A DNA stretch of 64,000 nucleotides from Puccinia triticina (taxonomy: Eukaryota > Basidiomycota > Pucciniomycetes > Pucciniales > Pucciniaceae): contig NC_070562.1 of assembly GCF_026914185.1 (NCBI RefSeq), positions 310,001 through 374,000 of the forward strand, in the 5' to 3' direction. The notes under the pieces are model-generated. The model saw nothing but the letters and a program-made list of their open reading frames with translations. It had not been told where the DNA came from and made no database searches. The translations under genes and the position numbers were made by a program. Shown here piece by piece: positions 49,367 through 60,800 of the stretch (positions are counted from its first letter, which is position 1; each line of letters starts with the position of its first letter).

Positions 49367-50833
49367 TCAAGTTATATCTTTTGATTGGAAAACCTTGGGA
49401 TTTGTTGCCTTGTTCTGGGTAAGAATGGCGATGATACCTTCTCTATCAGACGCCAGTATCTTGACAAATGGAAGATACTTGTTGAGGAGGTTCAATTTGA
49501 GATTGATTATGGACGCGCTGTCAGAATCGGACTCGGGGCCGGGGCTCCAGTGGGTAGACAGATTCTGGAGTTTGCTTTTTTTTGATGTGGAAAACTTCTT
49601 GAATTTAAAATCAGCAGGGGGGGTGCGAACGTCTACTCCCGCCTTCCCTTCAACCTGCAAAAGCAACCACCTGTCAGTGTTATGAAAATTGATGGGAAAA
49701 AAAGGGAAAATACGGACAATGGCATGGGCCCATTGTTGGACCATAGCAGTAGTCAGAGGTATATATCGAGTGGGATCGGTTGGGTTGATATGCACAGGCA
49801 TTCTTGGTTCGTACTTCACGTTGGGTGGGTTTGCAGCAAATATCTGATTAGTGTAAAGATTGATCACATTGAAATCACCCGCCACGGTGATTGCTGAAGG
49901 ATTGGATGGATTGGTGGCCTTCGACGATGAGACTGATATTGCAGCCTTTTGGGTCAAGACATGTTTCTTGATGTCAATGGCGGCCTTAGCTTGCTTCTTG
50001 GCGGTCTTGGGGTTGATCATGAGAAGTTCCAATGACACCTTTGTGCGGTCCCGGTGTGGTACGCAAAAATGTGAAAAATCAAAAGTTTTTCTCATGTACA
50101 TACAGAAGGCCTCAAGATACCATACATTGGACACCATAAATGGACTACACGGCTAAATTAACCCCTATTCTCCACTGGAAGCATCACTGGAGCCCCACTA
50201 CACTGGAAGTTAGACCCTCTGGACAACCTGTAGCACCCAGTCAACCACCTGTCAGGCGCCTCAAGTCACATTCCCCGCACCATTCTATCCCCACTACATA
50301 TATTGGTTTGGGTTTGTTTTTTATGTACATGACATCATGCAGAACTGCCCCTGCAGGCTGTGCCCCTTCAACTGAATGGTTCCCCACATTCTAGTTCCTT
50401 CTAACTCCACTTTGTTTGGTCTTATTACATCACATGATCATTCCCTGCACAGCTTATGCACCCCTTGCATAAATTATGACATCATCTGGCACAGCCCCTC
50501 CTCATGTATGCACCCCTTGCATAAATTGTACACAGCCACTCCCTCTTAACTCCCTCATGTTGTACAGCCCAGGCCAGCTAAAATATCTCACGCAGGGGCT
50601 TCCCTGGAGCCAAAATCCCTCACATTTGTCTATATAAGGAGCTCTCTCCCCCCATTTGTAGTTCCTCAGTTTATTACTCATCAAGTTTTATACTCACCCA
50701 TCACCCAAAACACTTACGTACCCACTCAACCCTCTTACTTACATATAACAACTCTTACATACTGAATAACAACCTTTTTTATACTGTGTCGCGAGAAACT
50801 TATCTTGAGCTAACCACTCCTATCACTTATTAA

Positions 50834-50864
<31 letters not shown>

Positions 50865-51484
50865 AGCTGGTAGTATAGAAGGGCAGAGCTTGCACCTCCT
50901 TCATCCCCTTCTCCATTCAGCAAAAGGGTTTCACAACCACTTTTGAGTCTTACACCGGCCAGTCAAAATGACGGCAGCAGTCCAGTAATCGAATGAAGAC
51001 TCATCCGTGATTCAGTAGTCAGCGGACTTCTTGAACTCGTCGCCATCATCAATATTCATCAAGACTTTCCACTCAATCCGTGGTGATCCTTTGATAATGG
51101 CGTTTTGAATGAGATCGCCGGCGCCGTCAAACTGATCATTGCACTTGCTTGGAACAAACTCTTGGAAATCCTTGAGGGTTGACAAAGCGAGGAATTCAAT
51201 TGGGAAAAGTTTTGGCTTCTTGGATTTAAGCATCGCCCACGTTGACTTGTTAGTTGATGAAAACTTTTCGTAGAACAACCTGAAACTAGTGTTGCAGTTA
51301 ATCACCTGAGGCTGAAGACCAGAAAGGTGTTTCAGTATCACTTTGATCTAGAGACAAAAAAAAAACTTACGGTCAATTGCGCCGGTTGGGGACCAAGACT
51401 GCAAATCCGCCACAATTCAGAGGCTGAGAAGTAACCTGCGGGAGGATTTTCCCTATTGAAAAGGTCAAGTCCAAACCGGGACAT
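49367..51484 (-). pseudogene. Unrecognised protein gene, split by solo LTR-B copy 3
   Basis: Starts at ATG 51484 (MSRFGLDLFNRENPPAGYF). A short intron (about 51371-51350) leads to exon 2 (IKVILKHLSGLQPQVINCN). The frame meets TGA after FKKSADY near 51012, but continues with a sensible sequence (ITDESSFDYWTAAVILTG) to 50957. After LTR-B (50055-50954) it resumes as RDRTKVSLELLMINPKTAKK and runs to a stop at 49367. I do not recognise a domain. The Lys-rich helix (PKTAKKQAKAAIDIKKH) and TSKKSKLQ suggest a soluble or nuclear protein. It is broken both by the LTR and by the nonsense codon. It may be a member of a lineage-specific repeated family; that is a guess. Confidence 0.6.
50055..50954 (+). 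repeat. Solo LTR-B, copy 3
   Basis: 900 bp, TGTGGTACGC...GTCTTACA, flanked by CCGG (50051-50054 and 50955-50958). Very close to copy 1, including the TATATAAGG box near 50630 and the AACTTGCCAAGCT segment near the end. Confidence 0.9.
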
Positions 51485-52268
51485 GTTGTTAGCAATAATG
51501 AAAGGAAAAAACTGAAGTCAATTGAAGGATGACTTCAAATGACTGGATTGTTAGGCAGAATCCTTCCGAATGGTGGGACAGGCCACAGCATCCTGAATGG
51601 TAGAACTAGGCACAGCCTTCTTGGCTGCCGAGGCCGAAGTGGAAATGATCAAGATGATCTGTATTTCACAACACAAGGAAAAAAAAAAAACAATAAATAC
51701 AAATCATGGAATGCCATGATTTTTTCACAGCAAGCAGGACCATCCGTCCAAGCTTTCTGCAAAAGACAATATGTACTTCGGTTCTTACTCTACGCCAGCT
51801 AAGCGCTGGCATCTCAGCTATCTTTTTGTCTGCTCAGCTTCTCTCTAACCCTTTTCGTATTTTTTCTATCTTTTTTTGAAATCAACGACTTCTTCAAGTC
51901 TTGTAGGCCCTTTACCGTTTTTTTGCTTTTTGCACCTAGGGTTTTGGCAGGAAGTTGAGGTAACTGACCACTGCCAACCAGATGAAAAACCACAATACAA
52001 AGTTTGGAAAGCTCAATTGGGAATTATGGAGAGGGAGTGGATAAATTCTGAGTTGGCAGAATTCACAAGACTATACTCAAGAACCACTGGCCAGGAGGAA
52101 AAATGAAATTGGTTCAGACTGTGAGCGCTGTGGTGGAATAACATCCTTCACCACCAAAAATGGTGAATGCTCTCACACCAACGTGTGCTGATAATTCATA
52201 AGTCCCCTCCACACCGGAGAGATCACAAGTGCTCACATCTCTCCCCGGCCAAGCCGCAGTGGGGACGG
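51485..52268. other. Intergenic, nothing recognised
   Basis: No motif-bearing open frame. 52130-52268 contains inverted pairs (caccaaaaatggtg; ctccacaccggag) and is joined in the pre-insertion state to 57186, because LTR-B copy 4 duplicated ACGG at 52265-52268 and 57182-57185. Confidence 0.5.
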
Positions 52269-53129
52269 TGTGGTAGACAGAAAAGTGGAAAAATAAAAAG
52301 TTTTTTCTATGCCACATAATTACTCATAATAGGCCTCAAGATACCATCAAATGGACCAAATAAATGGATTTCACGGCCAATTTAACCCCTAGTCCCCACT
52401 GGAAGCACCCCTGGACCCCCTCTAGTGTGGAAGTTACACCTCATGGACACCTATCACACGGCCAGCCCCAGTAACCGAGCTGTCACCTGCCTCAACCCAA
52501 GTTTCACAGTAGTACCCATACACACATCACAGGATACAAACATACATCTCTCCATCAGGCTACACTCATTACATGTTAACTACATACACTCCTTTATATA
52601 CATAGTATGACATCATTTACACTGTTTCTGCAGCCTCAGACTTTGTGTATACACTAATTCCCCCTGTATGACAGTTCATGCAGTCTACTGTCACCTCATG
52701 CATGTGTTAGAATGTTCTTTTGTATATTCTGACATCATGTATGCACCCCTGGCATGTTTAGAATGTTCTGTTGTATATTCTGACACCATTCATGCACCCC
52801 TGAGGGGTTATGACATCATTTGTATCTACTCCCACCAGCCAGACCATAGCACGGTGGTATTCGACGCGGTTTTTGGGCCCGTCAAATACTGATTTGTTGA
52901 ATATTTGAGTATTCACAGATATTTGACTTCAAAACTCCCAAAAATTGCCAAAAACACAAAAAAGACACTTGTGGCTTTTTTATGAGTTTCTGACAATCCA
53001 GAATTCAATTCAGACAGTTGTGCATTCAATTTAAGACGTATATTTATTCAACTTGGAGTGTATTTACTATCATGTGTAGATTTTGGAGAGGAAAAGTTCA
53101 TAAACAATTGAGAAGAAAAAAAATGAAAA

Positions 53130-56100
53130 CTATTTGTCACTTTGAATGGACTTATATGCCTTATCATGTAGCCAAGATTGCATACACATTTTAGATTCAA
53201 CTGAGTCGCCGGAGAGAGAAAGCCTTTTTACAGCAACTAGATTACCTGACTGAGAGAAAACCCACTCACTTGCTGCTGAACTGGCCGGAATTTCAAGGAA
53301 GTCCTTGGCTATCATCAAGAGTGTTGGAAGCACAAACTGATTATCTTTCCACCAATTGATGATGTCATTCTTGAAAGGTGGTTCAGGCATCTGCAGATAG
53401 GTTGAAATTTCATCGGTAGGAGTCTTCTTTGATATCTTCTTGTATTTTTGTAACGGGTGGAGCTGAAGCTTGTCGTTTGTCTTTGGGGAAACCAATTCAG
53501 AAAGTGATTGATCATTTTTTGATTTCTTATTGACGGAAAACTTTGCTGAGTAATCATCAAATGCTGCTTGTAAAACTCTCATCGCTTTGTCTTTGGACTC
53601 AATCTGAGTGTTGCCATTTGTATTCATATTGTTGCTGTCAGAATCAAGTGGTTGTTTGAATAGAGTGAGCTTGAAACGTGGATCCAAAACAACGGCGAGT
53701 ATTGAGTGTTGGGAGTGGACTGAATAGTAGCCTTGAAGCTTGACATTAGCGCTCTTAGCTGCCTCAATCATGACCGATCTCGATGTGCGGCGGGATTTTG
53801 TGAACTTCTTTATTGTTTTGTTGCAGTGGTCAAGCAATGCCTTGTACCACGGGATCACAACCGTCAGAGTCGCATAGAATTTGCCCTGGGTGTTGATCAA
53901 TGCCTGTTGGAACTTCTCCAAGAATGAATGAATCCACTTGAAAAGGTTCCAATTGTCATCCTGGATGACTTCCTGTTACATAGAAGAAATATATTATATT
54001 AGAAAGCAAGCGGAGACTGAGTGACACCAAATAAATTGAAAATCTGAAGGAATTACTGACCAGATCTTGAGTTTTCTTATCATGAAAATCACGCACCGCA
54101 TCGATGATTTGAGATTTGCCAGAGCTAGTTTTACCCTTCTTCTTTGAATTAGATTTCTTGTTTTTCTTCTTTTGACCAGATCGGTTAGTTTTCTTGCAAG
54201 AGGCGAGAAGGTTGTCAATTGCCGGTCTTTGAATAAGAGCAAGATCAAGCATGTTAAATGTTGAATTCCAGTGTGTGACACTGTTGATGATTGGCCTTGA
54301 TTCTTTTACATTTTTTTCCTTGCAGAGCACCTGAAACGATCTATACACTTGATCGGACTCTTGGATATGTAAAACAACTGCTCGAATTTTAGTTAATGAA
54401 GGCTTGAAAACGCGGAGAACTTCATTCGCCGCAAGGTTGAGGATGTGGGCAAAGCATCTGATGTGAGCTTCAGGAGTGATCAGCAGTTTGGTTTCAAGGG
54501 CAGTCTAGATAAATTTATTGATGTTTGAAGCATTGTCCAAAGTGATTGATATGATTCACTTTCCGAGATAAGAGAGATCCACTTTGCCAGCGGATAGAGC
54601 TTTGTTCTCCTCAGGTTGGCTATTTTCATCTTCATTGGTATCGGATTCAGAAGCACAAGAGTTTTTGTCTGAAGTATCATCAACTTCAATCAGTTTTATT
54701 TTTTTTGAATTCAAGTAGAGATGGCAATTGGTACCCGGGTACCCGCCGCATGTCCAGGTACCGCCTGCTTTTTTGGCCCAAAACAGATACCCGTACCCGT
54801 ACTTGGCACCCGCGGCGGCGGTACCCGGGTCTTTCTGGCAGGTACCAGCGGTACCCGCCAAGTTGTTTTTTGTAGATATGTGCCTGCTTGCCAAGAGGGA
54901 TCCCTCTCGGGCTTCTGCGAGCTGGTATCAGTATACCTGCCGCCAAGAGAGGATTTATACCTGCTCGCCGAGAGAGATTTCTCTTGGCGAGCACTGGTAT
55001 ACACACACCAGCTCGCCGAGAGGCATTCCTCTTGGCGAGCTGGTGGGTGTATACCTGCTTGCCGAGAGGAATCCCTCTTGGCGAGCTGGTGTGTGCATAC
55101 CTGCTCTCCGACCTCTCGGCGAGCTGGTGTGTGCATACCTGCTCTCCGACCTCTCGGCGAGCTGGTGTGTGCATACCTGCTCGCCAAGAGGAATCCCTCT
55201 TGGCGGGCTGGTGGGCGTATACCTTCTCGCCGAGAGGAATCCCTAATCCCTCTCGGCAAGCTGGTGGCGCTGCAGCCGGGGATATCACACAGGACTTGCA
55301 GGAGACTGCAAGTCCAGAAGGGGGTCGGGGACATACACAGCTGAAAAGAGGTAGCAGTATTGGCGGGTATCAAGCGGCGGTACCCGGGTACCCGCCTAAA
55401 AATCACACAAAAACCAACACCTGTACCCGTACTTGGCACCCGTAACCCTGATGATTACCCGCCGGCGGGTGCCGGGTACCGCCGCGCAGGTACCCGTTTG
55501 CCACCTCTAAATTCAAGTCATCCGCATCAAGTTTGTGCTGCCAAAAAAACTCCTCGAGGATCTGGAGGAGTTTGTTGTGGATGTTGGTGCCGGTGTGACT
55601 TTCTCGGAAGGGTTTGAAGCCAATCATGGCTGAAGTAGCCTTCCAATCTTTTGAGATGAAATGACAAGTAAGGGAGATGTACGGGGTTCCGCCAGCTGAG
55701 GACCAGATATCAGTCGTGAAAGAGAAGCGCTTGGATTTGCTTTTCAAGAAGCTAAACACTACAGGCTTACTATCTGCGTACAGAGCCTTGATTCGCCAAG
55801 CAACTGTATGTTTGCTGAAGATGGTGATGCATGGATCAATTCCTTGGATCATCTTGATGAATTTGGGGGTTTTGATTTTTGCGTAAGGTAGTTGGTCTTC
55901 AATGATCCAGTTGACGATATTAGATTCAAAGTTGGACTGCCAAGTCTTGAGCATGATTTTTTTGAGGGGTCCTTTGGCTTTAGATGTTGGGGTTGGCTGA
56001 GAAGGGGCCGGGCTACCAGAACTGGGGGGAGGTTCAATGCCGTCTTTGGCAATTTCAGATGCCTCCAGTGCAAGTTTCCATTTGCCAGGGTGCTTATGAG

Positions 56101-56296
56101 CTATATGGTTCACAAAATTCACCTTAGTTGTATTGTTTGCCACTAGCGCATCGCCACAGTTCTCAATCAAGCAGGTACGTTTTCCTTTCAAATCAGGTGG
56201 ACTGAAAAAAGAACTGGCTGTCTCTGATTGGCTAACTCTGATGGATTTACGTCTTGATTGCGGATTTTTTGGGGTGGGATCGTTTTCATTTGCCAT
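53130..56296 (-). pseudogene. hAT transposase (BED zinc finger), inactivated
   Basis: Start MANENDPTPKNPQ at 56296. A BED-type finger follows (CLIENC ... HIAHKHPGKW), then the catalytic part (FTTDIWSSAGGTPYISLTCHF). MITE-5 cuts it after DADDLN. It resumes with KKIKLIEVDD, reaches SYLGK and a TGA near 54557, then continues IISITLDNASNINKFI with a second stop near 54506, and HIRCFAHILNLAANEVL. HWNSTFNMLDLAL follows. A GT-AG intron at about 54060-53976 joins KKTQDL to EVIQDDNWN. The C-terminal dimerisation motif is EIPASSAASEWVFSQSGNLV. Two stops plus the insertion show loss of function. Confidence 0.88.
54716..55509. mobile_element. MITE-5 (non-autonomous hAT) inside the hAT transposase
   Basis: 794 bp with termini TAGAGATGGCAATTGG and TTTGCCACCTCTA and a perfect 8-bp duplication AATTCAAG (54708-54715 and 55510-55517). 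Subterminal blocks are rich in GGTACCCGGGTACC. The centre is a hairpin array built from gccgagaggaatccctcttggcgagctgg. Long open frames on both strands result from the inverted array. Confidence 0.93.
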
Positions 56297-57185
56297 GATT
56301 CTGCAGCTGCTAGTGTAATTTGTCAAATCATTATCAGTCATTGATCAGGATCTGCAGGGATCAGAAAAAAATCTACTCTTATGCTTCAGAAGCACCTGGT
56401 GGGCAGGAACCAATGTTGGCCAAGGTCCAACAGTTGATGGTGTTATGTAGTTGGTGGCGACTGGCAGACGCGGTGGCAGCGGTCTGATGCCCAGGATATG
56501 TGATATCAGCAGCCCCAGCTCCGGGTTATGTATGTATATAGTATATAGTATATATTCCGGTGCTGTATAGGGGCCCCCAGACCCATAGCGGGCCTATGCA
56601 AGCTCCTCCGGGGCCCAGATAGATATGTATGGAAATCTGAGAGACTATTTGATTTCATGTGAATATTTGACATAAAATCTACTCCACCATTATTCAAATC
56701 GAATCAAATACAAATACAAATACTCGAATTGATTCGATTGAAAGTGCTATGGTCTGCCACCAGCTAAAATCCCTCACCCTGTTGTCTAGATTAGCTGAAA
56801 CCCTAACCCACAAGCCCCTTTGGGGCTCCACTTTTGTCTATAAAAGGAGCTCTCTCCACCCCCAGTGGTCTGCTCCTCAGTTCCTCACCCAGAACTCACA
56901 AGTCACCCAACACTCATCCACACTCAAATCCTAAAACCCTTATAACAATAAATCAACCCTTATAACAACAATTCAACCCTTATAACAAAGTAATTAAAAC
57001 ACTTACACGTTGCCAGTCAAACAGATTTCATCTGGAACAGACCAGACCTATCACTTAATAAAACTTGCCAAGCTGAGCTTGGTGGGTCTTGTTGACTGAG
57101 AACAGAAGGGCAGAGCTTGCAACTCCATCATACCCTTCACCATTCAGCAAAAGGGTTTCATTACCACTTTTGAGTCTTACAACGG

Positions 57186-57376
57186 GGGCTTAGTTAAGTT
57201 TGGCTATCAAGAGGGTTGTGTACTCTTGATGACCAGTCTTTACCGGCCATTGAGAGGGATGTCCTGGTTTAATCTAGCCACTGAAAAGTGCGTGTAAAAC
57301 CAGGGTGTAAAAATCTGGCTTTAGAAGTGCCAGATCTGACTTTACACGGCCGTGTAAATCAAAGGGAAGTCCTCCA
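57186..57376. mobile_element. Fragment of the 47-kb palindrome-rich repeat family
   Basis: Contains ttaagtttggctatcaagagggttg, then gatgaccagtctttaccggcc, and ends in gatctgactttacacggccgtgtaaatc and gggaagtcctcca. These match 47045-47960 in inverted orientation but with a far shorter hairpin part. It continues leftward across LTR-B copy 4 to about 52130. Confidence 0.6.
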
Positions 57377-57456
57377 CTTTTGGAGATTCTGATAAATTTG
57401 CGCCCGTAAATCTTTTTCACATAATGGTACTGGATGTAATCCTGTCCTGCTGTCCT

Positions 57457-57813
57457 TGTTAGTGTAGGGCGTCAGATTCAAGATTACAAACCCATAGTCA
57501 TGTACTTAGACATCTAACCTAGTTAGTGAGACCGGGGATTTTCCCCCGGTTAGGGCTTGTTGCATGTACTTAGCCTGGTCGATCCCGCGCCCCGGCTCCA
57601 ATCTCTTTCCTCACCGAGATTGGAACCGGGATTCGTCAGAGCCGACAGCTGACCCGCGACGGGACTGTATCGACCAGGTATGTGTTTTTTTTTATTGTTT
57701 GTTTGGCAATCCTCACCGAGATTGGAACCGGGATTCGTCAGAGCCGACAGCTGACCCGCGACGGGACTGTATCGACCAGATCCCATTTGCCTTATCAAAT
57801 TTGGCATCTTATA
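57457..57813 (+). repeat. Cop-K 5' LTR
   Basis: Contains a direct duplication of about 69 bp (cctcaccgagattggaaccg...ctgtatcgaccag; first copy about 57610-57678, second about 57714-57779) separated by a T-rich spacer. Confidence 0.93.
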
Positions 57814-57826
57814 GGTTAAAAGCCTG
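57814..57826 (+). promoter_or_regulatory. Cop-K primer-binding site (tRNA-Lys-UUU anticodon arm)
   Basis: GGTTAAAAGCCTG follows the LTR directly. Its complement, CAGGCTTTTAACC, has the tRNA-Lys(UUU) anticodon loop CTTTTAA with flanking stem bases; the 11-mer GGCTTTTAACC is present in yeast tRNA-Lys(UUU) as I recall it. It has the same offset and layout as the Cop-M site, with a different tRNA. Confidence 0.65.
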
Positions 57827-57874
57827 CTTACTGAGCTCTGCACCGTCTCCCCGCGTTTTCATTCCGGTCGTTTG

Positions 57875-60800
57875 ATGAACTGGATCGAAAAGAAGAAAGA
57901 ACAATTGAAGAAAATTGAAGAAGAACAACGATTGAAGAATCGAGAAAACCAAATCAATCAGAGAAGAACTGAACTCCTGAATCAACCACAACCCCAACCC
58001 CAACCATCTTCCTCGTCCTCTTTTACTATCCCTCCATCACCGTCGACAAGCGAAAACATGGACGATGATCTTACCCCGGCTCAGGCCCGTCAAATCTTTG
58101 CGGACCTTTGTGAGGAAATTGCGGCGCTTCGGAACACCCAGTTCCAGAATCAAAATGTCCAGCAGCCGGTGTTCCAACAACATCGCCCCCGTACCCGACA
58201 AGAGCTCATCATGGAGAATTTTGTGAAGAATCCTTTGCAAGTTCACTACCAGCTGAACCCTCGTAAACCAGTTCTCCTTTACGAGGGCACTAACTTCCCC
58301 GTCTGGGAAGCCGCGCTGGATCGGACCCTCCGTCATATCTTGGTCCGACAAGAACCTTTCACCGACAAACCGGTGAACTTCGACACCCTTACGATGGACG
58401 AAGCATCGACCGTTGCGAGTCTCATCCGCAACACAGTTGCAGACGGCCTTGGTGATATCCTGGACAGCTCTCATCTCACTTCGCCTAAGGAGATCTTTGT
58501 CCTCCTCCAAACGAAGTGCTCCAGATCTGATCGTCGCCGGAAGATCGAACTCCTCAATGAAGTTGTGACCCTCCTCAACAACAGAGCCCCGGCGACCGAG
58601 ACAACCTTGTCAGTCTGGGCGAAACTTAAGTCTGAATTATCCCAGCTCAAGATCACCTGGGATGAAGCGTTCGGGATCTTCCTTCAGACTCGGTAATTTG
58701 TCCCTCCTGCCAATGTCGAGCCGATGACTTTTGAGTTCACCATCAGCCAACAGCTCAACAACAAGGAAGCGCCGCCGTTTGATGATGTCTCGACCATCAT
58801 CCAGTTTGCGGCGAATCAACTTCGCAATAAGTCTGGTGTGCTAGCTCCCTCGCTCCCTGCCCCAACTGCCGATCCCATGGCGATGGAATTGGACCGGATC
58901 CAAGCGGTTCAGTCTCAGTCTCGCTATGTCACCCCCCATCGCCGTCTAGTCCAACCTCCTCGACCTCAACCAGCCCTTTCTGTTGATCGAGCTGCCCATT
59001 TCAAGGGTAAAGGCCAGTCTGAAGCTATGGTCGCCAAACATGGCAGCCACTGTATCTACTGTGGTGACGATGGCCATTGGTACTGCGACTGCGTCCATTT
59101 CTGGCGTGATGTTGCAAACGGGAAGATCAGTCCTCCAGACCCGGACTACAAGACTAAAGGTTCAAAATATCGTCCACCCCCTCGCCCTGAAGGCTCGGCC
59201 AATTGCATCCGCCAAGTCAACATTCCCAACGTGACCGACGGTGTCCTACTCGACTCTGGGGCATCGGCGCATGCAAGCGGCGACTCTCCTCTCTTCCAAG
59301 TCGACAAGAAGCTGACAACTCCTTGTACCTTCTACTTGGCTGTCTCGGATTGCAACATCACCGTTTCTGAAATCGGAAGTGTGACGATCCCGACTCCGAA
59401 GGGTCCGCTCACGATTAACGATGTGTACCACTGCCCTGGTGTGGACGGGATTATTTTGTTGACTGGCCGCCTGCTATCGGAGGGATGGAGACTGGTTTAT
59501 AATGGCACTCAAGCTACACTTTACGACCCTTGTAATAGTAGCTACGAGACAGTATTTCACAACTACTGCTGGTCACTTAAAACTAGTGCCATCTTGCAAT
59601 CAAAAAAAGTTTCCGAGTCTCCCTCTTTTGAGTCCTACATCTGGCATGTTCGCCTTGGACACGTCTCGGATCAAGTTGTCAAGAATTTTCTCCGGACGAA
59701 TTATCCTGAAAAGAAGTTTACTTGGAAATCCTTCTTTTGTGAGCAATGCGCGAAGTCTAAAAGTATGGATAAGAAGTCCTTGGGTATGGAGACACAAATC
59801 CCTCGCGACAACCCCCTAGATTTCTGTGTCTCCGATGTGATTGGACCCCTCAACCTCGACATTAACGGATGCCGGTATCTTGTTACTCTGCGCGATCATG
59901 CAAGCACCTACACATTCTGTGCTCCGATGGCTAACAGGAGTGAAGTCCCCACTAAGATTATGGCATGGATCCGACATCTGAAGACTGTTTTGGGTAAAGC
60001 TCCATCGTACCTACGCTGCGACAACGCACTCGAATACACGAAGAGCCTGAAACCGCAACTTGAAGCAATTGAAACAACTCTGGCTCCTGTCACGCCTTAT
60101 TCACCTTCTCAGAATGGCGAAGCGGAACGTGTTAACCGAACCCTCGGCGACATGGCTCGCACCATGCTTCACTCCAGTGAACTTCCCAGTATCTGGTGGA
60201 GTTTTGCGTACTCTACGGCGGCGCATCTCCATAATCGGCTTCCTAATTCAAGGACTGGTGATAAAACCCCCTTAGAAATACTCTACAAAGTCCGACCAAT
60301 ACCAGAGACGCTGTATCCTTTTGGGGCGCGCGCAATAATCCACATTCCGAAAGAGAAACGCAAGAAGCTTGACGAGCGTGCTCGAGAAGGTCAACTCCTC
60401 GGTTACCCGGCTTCTGGTGCAGGTTGGATTTTTTGGGTGCCTAGTGAGAAGCGTATGGTTCATTCGACAGCAGTTAAGTTTCCGGATTTCCAAAAGCTCC
60501 CGGTTGAAAAATCCTCTGCACAGACGGCGCCTGATCTTATTGCGGTTCCGGATGAGCAAGAATCTCGTGTCGATTTAATACTGAAGCAAATCATGCTCCG
60601 GCTCGGTGAAGAAAAGACTTCAGAGATAGCGGAGGAAGAAAGACGACAAATGGGCCTTCTATCTACCGCTGAAGAACATAATCTGCCGAAGACGATCAAG
60701 CAAGCTCTGTCGGGGCCTGATGCTCATCTTTGGCGCGCAGCGGCCGAGTATGAAATGCTGAAGTTTGGTCAACTCGAGGTATGGATCCCTGCAACGGCAC

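Larger units (their letters stand above)
52840..56756 (-). mobile_element. hAT DNA transposon with transposase, interrupted by MITE-5
   Basis: Perfect 13-bp termini CAGACCATAGCAC (52840-52852) and GTGCTATGGTCTG (56744-56756), flanked by a perfect 8-bp duplication CCACCAGC (52832-52839 and 56757-56764). Subterminal regions are dense in CAAATA/TATTTG motifs, which in hAT elements often serve as transposase sites. The transposase is on the minus strand. Without MITE-5 the element is about 3.1 kb, a normal autonomous hAT size. Confidence 0.93.
52269..57181 (+). repeat. Solo LTR-B, copy 4, interrupted by a hAT element
   Basis: LTR-B runs 52269-52839 and resumes at 56765-57181 after a 3.9-kb hAT element. 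Flanks ACGG (52265-52268 and 57182-57185). Without the insert it is about 990 bp, in line with the other copies. The promoter-like tctataaaaggagctctctcc lies near 56837. Confidence 0.88.

Noticed and set aside
50055..57181. LTR-B copies 3 and 4 as the two LTRs of one element
   Set aside because: Each has its own 4-bp duplication (CCGG versus ACGG), and the DNA between them is unrelated to retrotransposon coding sequence.
58694..58724. Programmed stop read-through between gag and pol in Cop-K
   Set aside because: The stop is before the zinc knuckle rather than at a gag/pol border, and no read-through context was evident; kept as an open alternative only.
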